Source of the DNA: Ciborinia camelliae
Lineage: Eukaryota; Ascomycota; Leotiomycetes; Helotiales; Sclerotiniaceae
Length of the DNA stretch: 64,000 bases
Assembly: GCA_025890175.1 (NCBI GenBank)
Contig: JANPYM010000010.1
Location: forward strand, 836,427-900,426
Reading direction: 5' to 3'
A program made the position numbers and the translations under genes. Positions 1-10,038 of this stretch are shown here, piece after piece (within the stretch, counting starts at the first letter, position 1; every line of letters begins with the position of its first letter). The notes beneath the pieces were generated by a model, which saw nothing but the letters and a program-made list of their open reading frames with translations, did no database searches and had not been told where the DNA came from.

Positions 1-21
1 GATCTAGCTAACATTTCGTAG

Positions 22-2867
22 ACGAGAGACCAACCCTATGACAGATTCACTAATACCTTTTTTGTTATTCGAGCCTGGCGAAGATAAAGGTATCTGCCCT
101 GACTTTCTCGAGGAAGCCGTATCTCGCTTTGCGGAAGATGATATGGCCAAGTCTATGATCATCAAAGCATTTGTAGGCATGAGTAGTCAGCTTTCTAATA
201 TGACTATGAATGATGTTTACAAGCCCTATATACATGTAAGAAAAGTCGAGTTTTGGGACAAGCAACTGGAACTAATGGCTTGTGCAGGCTTTCAAATTAC
301 TGACGCAGTTCAACCCAATCACGACAGCTATCGCTGAATCCCCATTCTTCCAGCTGGCTGTATCACCAAATACCATCGAAAAGTACACATTACTTGGTCC
401 CTTCTTTAGGATATCTCCTTTGCAGATGGAAGTTACCAAGGAGTATTTTGCTGCACCGAAGACGATGGATAAACGACATATTGCTACATCTCAAGATGCA
501 TTGCGTTTGACCCTGCAAACACACCAGAAAGATTTACTTGATATTATCAATCATTTTGTTCGAGCAAGTCCAATAGCCAAGAATAAAACTTTGGATTGGT
601 TTGCCTACATTGTAAATCAAAATCACAAGCGCCGAGCACTCCAGGTAGATCCAAAAGAAGTATCTTCTGATGGTTTTATGCACAACGTCACTGTTGTATT
701 AGATGGCCTCTGCGAACCGTTTATGGATACCACATTCTCGAAGATTTCGAAGATTGATATCGATTATTTACGACGTGAGCCTCGCGTGGATATCGAGGAT
801 GAGACGAAGTTGAATGCCGATAATAAGGCTTCTGAGAAATACTACGCGGTTAATGTCGGCGGTACTTCCAATTTCATTTCCGAAGTCTTCTTCCTGACGT
901 TGGCTGCCCATCACTATGGCAGTGAAGCTCTCAATGCCACTCACAAGACTTTGGAGAAGGATATCAAGTATATTCAGAAGCAATACGCTGCAATCGAGGC
1001 AGAACGTGCCAAAATCGCTCATGTAAGTCAAACACCCAGGCCCAGGTCATTTTAAGACTCATCACTAATTGAACTCAGGATCCTCGAGCTGCTGCTATAA
1101 TTGATTTGAGACTTGAGAGAATTAATGCGGTCTTGGAGAATTCCATGTCAAAAAGAATGGCTATTGAGGGAGTTCTTTCTGACAAGCAGATGCAAGCAAA
1201 ATCTCTGATATTCATGAGATACGTGACTGTCTGGCTTCTGAGAATTGCCACGGGAACTGGTTATACCCCAAGTCAGACTATCAAGTACGAAATATCCAAC
1301 ATTCTAATTTTTACATGTGCAAATAGCTGACTCAAATAGGCTGCCTTTATCTTCTACACCCCCAGAGGCTTTTGATTATCTTCCGGAATATGTTCTTGAG
1401 GACATTATCACCAACTTTAATTTTATCATCCGGTTAGTTCCCTCATTCCAGATACTGTAGGAAGAAATGCTAATATATTTTTAGATTTATCCCTGATGTT
1501 ATGATTTCAGCTGTTGGCGATGAGATCATTTCACTCAGCATTACTTTCCTGACGAATTCTGAATATATCAAGAACCCATACCTGAAGGCGAAGCTTGTGT
1601 CGTTACTTTTTGCTGGTACCTGGCCAGTGTATCATCGCACTAAAGGTGTCTTGGGAGATGTCTTGATTGGATCACAGTTTGCTAATGACCATTTACTTCA
1701 TGCATTGCTTAAGTTCTATATTGGTAAGTTCTAGAATGTGAGGTTATTCTTTCTGTGATGCTAATGGTTCTCAGAATGTGAATCTACTGGAGCACATACT
1801 CAATTTTACGACAAATTTAATATTCGATACGAGATCTTTCAAGTAATTAAGTGCGTATGGCCAAACGATGTTTATAGGCAGCGCTTAATGCAAGAGAGCA
1901 AGTATGTATAATGACCACTTTTTTATCCAAACGTACTAACACATCTAGAACCAACACGGACTTCTTTTTGCGATTCGTCAACCTTTTATTGAATGATGCT
2001 ACTTATGTCCTGGACGAAGCTCTTACAAAGTTTCCCAAGATCCATGATCTTCAAGTCGAACTCAGAAAAGAGGCAGAAGCACCCACTATGAGTGCCGAGG
2101 ATCGGGAGAAGAAAGAAACCGAATTACGTGAGGCGGAAGGTCAAGCACAATCATACATGCAACTTACCAACGAGACTCTCGCTATGATGAAGCTATTCTC
2201 TTCTACTTTGTGCGCCTCGTTCACCATGCCGGAAATTGTCGATCGAGTTGCAGCGATGTTGAACTATACAGTCGATACTATTACTGGGCATAAGTCAACC
2301 AACTTGAAGGTCGAAAATCTGGAAAAGTACCAATTTAGACCAAGAGCTTTCTTGAGCGACTTCGTGGAAATCTACATCAACCTTGGTGTTTCTGAATCAT
2401 TCGTGGATGCTGTCGCTCGAGATGGCCGTTCATACAAGCCCGAAAACTTCAACACTGCTTCCCGAATCCTGGCACGCTATGGACTCAAATCTGCAGAAGA
2501 TCTCCAAGCTTGGGAAGTTCTCAAAGCTCGATTCAAGACAGCTAAAGAACTCGATGATCAAGCTGAGGAGGATATGGGTGAAATACCAGATGAATTCCAA
2601 GATCCAATTATGGCATCGCTTATGGAAGATCCGGTTATGCTACCTATTAGTAAAATGATTGTGGATAGGAGTACGATTAAGAGTTATCTGTTGAGTGATG
2701 AAATCGATCCCTTTAATCGCATGCCATTAAAGATTGAGGATGTGATACCGATTCCGGATTTGGCGGAGAAGATTAAGGCGTGGAGAGAAGAGATTAGGAC
2801 GAGGAAGAGGGCGGAGAGAGCGGCGGCAAATGCGTCTTTGGGGGATGTTATGGATACCTCGCAGTAG
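22..2867 (+). CDS. ufd2: Ubiquitin conjugation factor E4 (UFD2-type U-box ligase), 5' end outside the window
   Basis: E4/E3 ubiquitin ligase that extends ubiquitin chains on substrates for the proteasome. The window opens inside an intron (branch-like CTAAC near 8, acceptor TAG at 19-21). The readable exons are 22-235, 288-1022, 1079-1284, 1340-1432, 1485-1723, 1775-1901 and 1949-2867. All join in frame across GT-AG introns of 47-56 bp and give about 843 residues of a protein that is usually over 1,000. The Ufd2 core is recognised by stretches such as TLLGPFFRISPL and LRFVNLLLND. The C-terminal U-box lies at about 2583-2790 (DEFQDPIMASLMEDPV, then DPFNRMPL). The stop at 2865-2867 is followed by simple-sequence DNA. 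No lesion is seen. The missing part is the N-terminus, upstream of the window. Family assignment is very sure; exact splice points are inferred. Confidence 0.95.
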
Positions 2868-4363
2868 TGTCACGGCCAGGTGTCAATATTGATGTAAGGG
2901 AATGGGAATGGGAGGGTTGCATTAACATAAATTGGGGTCATCGTTTCATTGACATATCTATTTTTTTCCCCTTTTATTTAGGATGGCGTATGAAGGCGGG
3001 AATGAATGAATAAAAGGAAGGGAAGATTAATGAATGAATGAATGAATAAATGAATGCGCTTTGAGCCAATCACAAACCGGAGCCTGCAGGGTTTTCTCGG
3101 CTAATGAATCGTCACGTGGGATCTTCTTTTCTCTCTTTTTTTTTGAGAGAGAGAGAGAGAGAGGGATTGCTTGCTTGCATGCATGTACACGGGCTTGCTT
3201 ACTAGGTAGCTGGTACCTGTAAAATACACAATGTGGATTGGGGAAAGTGGGGAAAGTGGGGAGGGGAAGGTAGAGGATTGGGATTGGGATGGGGATTATG
3301 AAAAATCTGCATAGTAATAAATGAAATGAAATGAATGAATAGGTGGTCGAGAGGGAATTTTTACGAATTAAAAGAAGTTAATAAGTTAAGTTGGTTGTTG
3401 TGGTAGCGGTTATAGTTTTGGTCGTGGTTGTGGTTGTGATTGGTTGTGATTGGTATCGATGGTGGGGAGTGGGGATTAGCTAGCTCGCTAGCCCCTTTTC
3501 ATATCTCGCGTAATTATTTCTTTTGGTGGCAGGTAGGTATGTAGGTACCTAGTATGTAGGTATGTAAATATGTAAATATGTGAATTTTCTTTTGTTTGCT
3601 TGGTTGCTTGTATGTATTTTTGGATAGCGCATGGGTTTGGATGGAGTTATCTTAATTCAATTCAATTCATGTCAATTCAATTCATGTCAAAAGAAATTTG
3701 GTTTGGTTTGGTTTGATGAGATCAAAGTTTCTATTTATGGGGTTTGGGTTTGGATTTGGATTTGGTTTGTGAAAAAGCATCGATTGTATTGTATTGTAGT
3801 TATCTATCTATCTAGGTATTATGTTATTATGAGGTGATGTAACATCTCGGAAGTATAAATAAAAAGTCCAACGCGTGTTTGTGTGTGTGCTGTGCTAGTG
3901 TAAATGAGTGGAAGGCTGGAAGCCTATGTGAAGGAAATAAGAAAGCCTAGCTCGAATCGAGGTACATTGAGGTTGAAATTGAGAGTGAGATTGAAAAGTC
4001 CAACGCATGTCTGTGTGCTAGTGTAAATGAGTGGAAGCCGAGAAAGGAAAACAAGTGGCTAGCTTGAAAAGTCCACCGCGTGTTCGTATGTCTGTACATA
4101 AAAAAAAGGAAAATATTTAATCCGTTATCCAATGCCATGTCCTTGTATTGTGTTGTGTTGTGTCATGTCATGTCGTGGTCGTGATGGTGGTTTGTTTGTG
4201 TAGACTGCTTGGGTGTGGTTAGGATTTTATATAGAAGAGGTAGTGAGTGGGATGGGATTGGATGGGTGGGGTGGGGCGGTGAAAAATAGCGGCTTAGGTA
4301 CTTACATGGACCATAATGCATGTATATATGTATGTACGATATAGCACTTCATCAGAATCCGGA
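2868..4363. other. Intergenic, simple-sequence rich
   Basis: No supported gene. It contains GAATGAAT-type repeats (about 3000-3050), a GA run (3145-3163), GGGGAAAGT repeats, TGGTTGTGG and GTAGGTATGTA repeats, and a twice-repeated block around 3864-4090 with the words AAAAGTCCAACGCGTGT and TAAATGAGTGGAAG. Presumably the 3' UTR of the ufd2 gene and of the small minus-strand gene that follows. Confidence 0.6.
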
Positions 4364-4657
4364 TTAATTTTCCGGGCCACCATTTGCTGGGGGAAACTCA
4401 ATATCCCGAATCCTACTCAGCGCCTTGGTGAAATTCAAACTATAGTGCAGATTGGTTTGCAGCAAGACCTCGGTAGCTTTCGGGACCCCGTTCTCATCCA
4501 CCCCCATGCGATATATCTCCGCCGAGTAGGCGTGGATCAAGGTGGAAAGTCGCGCGGACTCGGCGTACAATTGTTCCAATGTCATATCCTCAATGGCGAT
4601 GAGGGAATCGTGTTGACTCATGATGGGCATGGCTCCGTGTTCTTGGTTGTCGGCCAT
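4364..4657 (-). CDS. Small conserved-looking protein of unknown function (97 aa)
   Basis: An uninterrupted minus-strand frame begins with ATGGCCGACAAC at 4657 and ends at 4364. The product is 97 residues, acidic and probably mostly helical (MTLEQLYAESARLSTLIHAY). There is no signal peptide or membrane segment. It has the look of a small helical subunit of a complex, with a balanced amino-acid composition unlike the low-complexity shadow frames nearby, but I do not recognise the family. Upstream (on this strand) lies a long repeat-rich region holding several CACGTG boxes that could be its promoter. The gene could have a 5' exon that I cannot see. Confidence 0.55.
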   Translation of the reverse strand: MADNQEHGAMPIMSQHDSLIAIEDMTLEQLYAESARLSTLIHAYSAEIYRMGVDENGVPKATEVLLQTNLHYSLNFTKALSRIRDIEFPPANGGPEN

Positions 4658-6500
4658 CTTGATGGGTTTTTTTGGTAGATTGGACTAGTCGGTGAGGTGG
4701 TGAGTGTTTCGAATGGGTTTAATGAAATAATGAGGAGATTGTTGGATTGGGGTTCGTAGATTTGATGCTGATTATTCGATTTGAATTTGGAGATTTGGCG
4801 GAGATTATTCAAGTTGGATATGAAGATTCGCTGTCGATAGTTCAAGTAGAACTGATAGATTCAAAGTTGGACGTATGCAAAACTGGATGTCGAATTTGGA
4901 CTTGAAGATATGAAGCTGATTATCGAAGTTGGATTCGAAGATTCGAAGCTGGATATCGAAGTTGGATATGTAGATATTGCTATGCGATCAATCGAACTGT
5001 CCAAAGAAACTCCTATCAAATGATAGATTCTGGGCTTCAGATCGGAATATAGCTAAGAATCCAACCAAACTAAATGAAGAAGAAGATTTGCTCTCGAATA
5101 TCGAATGAAGTTGTGTATATATGTGTATGTATTTATAGATTGAAGATTGAAGACTGAAGGAAGTGCTGCAGCTAGATATCGATGGTGATGGTGATGGTGA
5201 TGTACATTCAAAAAAGAGTTCCCATCCTCAGGGGGAAACCCGGGACTATTTATGCCTTTTCCAGCGCGGCTCAGCGTGTCTTGAGAATCTATCTGTGTAA
5301 AGAATCATACGTTGCATGTACATGTGAATCACATCACCCTCGTGGTTTCCGCGTGCTTTGCTCTTCTACCTACTTGTATATGTGTGCAAATATCGTATCA
5401 TGTTTGGTGGAATGCTGATGTGCATCGATCGATACCATGAATCATCTATATGTAATTAGTGCTTTCCACGTGGTAGGTGAGTGAGTGAGTGAGGAATTTT
5501 CTTGCCTCTTTTGTTGACGCATTCATTTTTCGATATCTTATCATATCATACCATATACCATGTGGAAAAAGGGGGTTCTCGCGTGCGTGGAAAGAAGCGG
5601 ATATAGCCCAGTGGGGCCTAATTATGATGTACTTTTATAATACTTCTACCTATCTATCTATTTTTAAATCGTGGATTTGAAATTCGAGAATATGGAATAT
5701 CGTACTGATACTCTAAATCGAATCATACCTCATACTTTCCTTTCCACGTGGTAAGTGAGTAAGTGAGGCATTTCTTTTTTCTTTCTTCGATATATCTACA
5801 GACATCACATCATACAATAAATATACCACGTGGGAAACGAGGGATACCTAGTTATAATTATGACTAACATACTTTTATAGTACTTCTATTTATTTTAGGA
5901 GCCTGGATTCGAGAATATGGAAAATCGTACTGATACTTTGAATCATACTTCGTGGCTTCCACGTGGTGAGTGAGGCATTTATTCCTTTTTTTTCTTTTTC
6001 TTCAACACATCATATCATATCATATCATATCATACAATGAATATACCACATAGAAAGAACCCGCGTGCGTGCGTGCGTGTGTGGGAAACGAGGGAATTAT
6101 TGATGGGGAAGGCCTTAGTGCGGACTATGAAGTATAACTATAATTGATGTGTGTTTATAGTCACTGGTGGTGTTATAACTTATTTTTGGAGCGTGGATGT
6201 ATGTATATTGAGGTAGGTAGGTAGGTAGGTGGGTAGGTAGGTATTGTGTATCATATATCCATCCATTCACCGTCCCAAGAGATGAGTGATTAACTAATTA
6301 AATAATTAACTAATTATTCATATTGATATATTGATATACTGATTGCTACATCACTACTCTTCCCTTCCATTCCCTTCCCTTCCCTTCTAATGATTTTCCA
6401 ATCCAGATTGATTCCCAAGTTCTCCCTACTCTCCCTACTCTCCCTCAAATCACAATCCGATCCCGAAGAATTCAAAAATCAACACATCCATTATATCATA
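4658..6500. other. Intergenic, possible upstream region of the 97-aa gene
   Basis: No gene is supported. From 4790 to 5000 it repeats the words GAAGATTCG, GAAGTTGGAT and GATATCGAAG, a degenerate short tandem array. From about 5436 it holds the three-unit CACGTG repeat listed separately, then GTAGGTAGGTAGG at 6210-6240 and CCATCCATT/ATATCCATT arrays after 6515. Confidence 0.6.
5436..6200. repeat. Three degenerate tandem units (about 225-285 bp) with CACGTG boxes
   Basis: Unit 1 is about 5436-5715, unit 2 about 5720-5945 and unit 3 about 5945-6200. Each opens with CTTCCACGTGGT or CTTTCCACGTGGT followed by GAGTGAGT-type sequence, a T-rich part, a CATATCATA-rich part, and ATATACCACGTGGGAAA or a decayed form of it. 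Units 1 and 2 end with GAGAATATGGAA and ATCGTACTGATACT. Perfect CACGTG palindromes sit at 5467-5472, 5745-5750, 5827-5832 and 5960-5965. CACGTG is the classic bHLH (Cbf1/E-box) target. Confidence 0.7.
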
Positions 6501-6623
6501 TCACATCATGCATGCATGCATCTCCATCCCCATCCCCATCCATTCCCATCTATATCCATCCATATCCATTATATCCATTATATCCATTATGCATTTATTA
6601 TATAAATATATCTTTTTCTTCTA

Positions 6624-6979
6624 TTCTTTTTTTTCTTTTTTTTTCTTCCCTTTTTTCCCTTTCTTTTCTTTTTTTCCTTTTTTCTTTTTCTTCCCTCTTT
6701 TCCCTCTTTTTCCTTTTTTTTCTTTTTTTTCTCTCTTCCCTTTTTTCCCTCTTTTTCCTCTTTTTTTTTTTTTCCCTTTCTTTTCTCTTTTCCCTCTCTT
6801 CCCTCTCTTCCCTTTTTTTCTTTTCTTCCCTTTTTTCCCTCTCTTTCTTCTCTTTCTTCTCTTCTCTTTTTTCCCTTTTTTCCCTTTTTTCTCTCTTTTC
6901 TTTTTTTTTTTTCTCTTCCCTCTCTTCCCTCTCTTCTCTTTTTTCTTTTTCTTCTTTTTTTTTTTTTTTCTTTTTCCCC
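6624..6979. repeat. 356-nt uninterrupted polypyrimidine tract
   Basis: Every base from just after the A at 6623 to the A at 6980 is C or T, arranged as irregular TTCCCTTTTTTCCC and CTCTTCCC words. The opposite strand is pure purine. The long lysine/glutamate/arginine or phenylalanine/serine frames across it are composition artefacts and not genes. Such mirror-rich purine/pyrimidine tracts can form triplex (H-DNA) structures. Confidence 0.9.
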
Positions 6980-7159
6980 ACCCCCACCCTTTCCATCTCC
7001 CTTTCCCCATCTTCCCCATCTTCCAAAATTTCTGCAATCTCGCCATCTTCCAAAATTCCTACAACCTCGCTATCCAATCCATATTAGCAGAATCTTCAAC
7101 TCCCCCTTCAACTCCCCCCTTCAACTTCCCTCTTCAACTCCCCCCGCACCTTCTTCAAC

Positions 7160-7169
7160 NNNNNNNNNN
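7160..7169. other. Assembly gap (10 N)
   Basis: Ten Ns inside C/T-rich low-complexity sequence just after the polypyrimidine tract. The true length is unknown. The frame that runs through it is not a gene. Confidence 0.99.
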
Positions 7170-7496
7170 CCATCCTCTACCTTCCTCCTATCCCCCTATC
7201 CCCTTTTATCCTTTTTTTATCTTTATCTCCTTTTTTATCTTCCTCCAACCCCCCCTATATCATTTTTTTAACTTTATTATCTCCCATTTTCATTTTTATT
7301 TTTACCCTTTAATCTTCAAACCCCTTATTTCCTATCCTTTTTCTCATCCTCTTTCCAAACTTTTCATCCTCATCCCCCCCTCTCCCCAATCTCCAACCTC
7401 CAAACCCCCCAACCTCCAAACCTCCCACCCCCCAACTCCAAAAGAAAATACTCGGATAGCCAGCCAGCCTACGGACCGGACCGTACGTCATTTTCA

Positions 7497-7550
7497 AAGT
7501 CAAGTCAAGTCAAGTCAAGTCAAGTCAAGTCAAGTCAAGTCAAGTCGAGT
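7497..7550. repeat. CAAGT pentanucleotide array
   Basis: About ten copies of CAAGT in perfect tandem, decaying to CGAGT at the right end. Confidence 0.9.
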
Positions 7551-7665
7551 CGAGGTGTTCTTTCCGAGAGGTTCTTTCCGAAAGGTTTTTTTCGAAGTGT
7601 TCTTTCCGAGGGGTGTTCTTTCCGAGAGGTGTTCTTTCCGAGAGGTGTTCTTTCCGAGAGGTGTT
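7551..7665. repeat. GTTCTTTCCGAGAGGT minisatellite
   Basis: Six or seven imperfect copies of a 16-20 bp unit (GTTCTTTCCGAGAGGT and close variants), directly continuing the CAAGT array. Confidence 0.85.
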
Positions 7666-7685
7666 TGGGGGGGGGGAGGGGGAGG

Positions 7686-7775
7686 TTTCATAGTGTTTCA
7701 TAGTGTTTCATAGTGTTTCATAGTGTTTCATAGTGTTTCATAGTGTTTCATAGTGTTTCATAGTGTCTCATAGTA
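7686..7775. repeat. TTTCATAGTG decamer array
   Basis: Nine tandem copies of TTTCATAGTG, the last one decayed (TCTCATAGTA). They are followed by GTGGTGTGG-type sequence. Confidence 0.92.
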
Positions 7776-7989
7776 TTGAGGTGAGATGTGGTAAGATGTG
7801 GTGTGGTGTGGTGTGATGTAATGTGGTGATATAGTAGTGTGAAGGGAAAGGTTTGAAAAAGAGATTTGAGGGAGAGATTTGAAGAAGAGATGGTTGAAGA
7901 TGGATAGAGATTGATAGAGATAAATGGATGGTTCTAAATATACTATTCAAACATTCAGTTTCCCAGATACACAGTGTTCCCATATTTTA

Positions 7990-8145
7990 TGTCATGCTAT
8001 GCACGCTATACACGCTATGCACGTTATGCACGCTATGTCATGCTATGTCATGCTATACACGCTATGTCATGCTATGCAACAATTTTCATGCTATGCCACG
8101 CTATGCCACGCTGTCACGCTATGCCATGCTATGTCATGCTATGCA
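7990..8145. repeat. CATGCTATG / CACGCTATG imperfect array
   Basis: Many copies of CATGCTATG, CACGCTATG and CACGCTATAC in tandem, with the words repeating roughly every 10 bp. The overlapping frames rich in Cys, His, Ala and Met are artefacts of the repeat. Confidence 0.85.
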
Positions 8146-8247
8146 GATCCGATTTCTCTTTGAGAAATGTAAAATTAAATACTCCTCCTGATTACCATCT
8201 CCATCTTCATCTCCATCTTTCCAATCTGACCTGGGTATTATATCGAA

Positions 8248-10038
8248 CTAATAGAGAAGAGACGCCGCGAAAAGTACCAGCAAACCCGTTGGAGAGAAAT
8301 AGCTTCGAATCCGGTTCCCACTCGAAGAATTGGTAGACGTAGCAGATCCTGAAGATTGAGAGCTAGATGTGGTTGATGACTCCGGAAGCAGAGGGTTTAA
8401 TGTTCCTGATTGGATGGCAGAACCTGCGGAGATTGAGTTAGGTACTGATTCTGAAGTAGTTATTGTGGATCCAAAACCAGGGGAGAAGGTAGTAGTAGGT
8501 CCAACGGTTGAAGTGCCAGTGATCTCCATGGAACTTTGTTTAGGAATGGTAGTAGGACTAAGAGTGGAGGTAAGCCTACCAGAAGAAGAGGTTGTTGACG
8601 TGGCCGAGGATGCAACAGAATTCTTTTGTGCCAAGCCTATAGAACAATTAATATATTTAGCAAAAAATAGGACATGGAAAAGATATACCAATACGGTTTT
8701 GATCAACGTCGAACACGGCGTAAATGTTTTTGAAGAGAGTATCTCCAATCAACCAAGAGTTAGTATCAACCACAGATACTCCATAAATATTGCTGGTACA
8801 GACTCCATCTACTGAAGGTCCAACCCAATCTTTTGAAGAAACACTATATGTGACTCCAGAAAACGTGAATGACATAGATGTGGTCGTAGAGCAAGGGACT
8901 GTCCATGTATTATTGTCTGTGGTTGTAGCATGAGGTACGAGTGCATGAAGTGCCATCACGTCTACTGGTTGTCCAAAGATGTAAGATGTTCCAGTATCGA
9001 GGTAACCCAATCTTCCAGTAATACCAGCTTGAGTGTCACCAAATCCCACGTTATCAAGAGGAATTGCCCAATGGTTTGGACCGTTCTTCGCGACACTCGT
9101 ATAACCCAAACTGCCATTATAGCGTGACGTATCCGGGGCACCAAAGTTAATTTCTCCAGTGTTGGTACCATCCGAGGCACGATTCAGGTCCATTCCAAAC
9201 AGATTTGCTTTTAAAGATTTCGAACTAATAACAGTCTGTAGAAAGTTGGGAACCGGACCAGTTTGCCGAGATAGCCCTAAGATGCCGGAGAAGGGAAATG
9301 AATTGAATTGAACACTGGTACTATTGGCAATTCCCAGAGTGAAAGGGAAACTCATGCCGGCAAAGTTGATTGTGTCGGTAGCGTACGTTCCAGTGACATG
9401 GCCAGATCCATATGCAACATCTAAATCCATACCCGCTTCCTTGTAGGTCGAAGAATCTGCTGTACCGAAAGACGCACGGGTTTTACACGCAGTCGAAGTG
9501 CAATTAGGACCCATAACCCAAGTCGTGCCAGCCCCCGTATCGAGTAACATTAACAAAGGATCTTTCTCGCTTCCGAGTTCCACTTGAGCAAAATAGGAGA
9601 AATCGGTTCCGGTTTGCATAATCCCCGCACTATTTGTCTGTGTAGGAACTGCCGCAGATTCAATTGACATATCGTCATTCTTCACAAGGGTAGATCCACG
9701 CTCTTCGACCCTGGTAGCTTCAAGTCCCGTTCCTGGGTTGTATTTGCGAATGAGACGATCTGCCAGCTCCCGAATTTGAACATCTCTGGGTATATCGGCC
9801 TTTCAATAATGAATTAGCCAAATCATATTAGATCGAGCCCATTTTAACTTACAGATGGGAGCTTTTGAACTAGTTTAAGAACAGCATTGCTCTCACCACT
9901 CTCGACTTCTCTCTTGGACGTAATATCTGGGCAGTCCTTATATAACTCGCACATATATTCTGGAAAATAGGCGTAGAATGCCGAGGAAAATTGGAGGAGC
10001 GAAAGTGATGCGAACAGGGCCAACTTGGAGGACCACAT
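8248..10038 (-). CDS. GPI-anchor-type aspartic protease (pepsin family A1)
   Basis: Secreted aspartyl endopeptidase, predicted to sit at the cell surface. Three exons on the minus strand, 10038-9854 (plus one base), 9799-8689 and 8636-8248, join across introns of 53 and 52 bp to give 561 residues. The N-terminus is a signal peptide (about 1-20, LALFASLSLLQFSSAF), followed by a propeptide. The two catalytic motifs are LLDTGAGTTWV (Asp149) and YLDTGTSYIFG (Asp330). The core ends with the pepsin-like FDVDQNRIGLAQ, which is created only when the second intron is spliced. A Ser/Thr-rich stalk of about 100 residues follows, ending in a hydrophobic tail (GLLVLFAASLLY), as expected for a GPI-anchor signal. 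This resembles yapsin/barrier-pepsin proteins. Both active-site Asp residues are intact. Confidence 0.92.

Noticed and set aside
6508..7713. Very long plus-strand frame (401 codons) and matching Lys/Glu/Arg-rich minus-strand frames over the pyrimidine tract
   Set aside because: The frames exist only because pure C/T or G/A sequence has no stop codons. They also run through the run of Ns.
7924..8336. Several overlapping Cys/His/Met-rich frames near the CATGCTATG repeats
   Set aside because: Translations of a tandem repeat in three phases, with no domain and no splice support.
8369..8815. 148-codon plus-strand frame
   Set aside because: Shadow of the Ser/Thr-rich stalk of the aspartic protease on the other strand.
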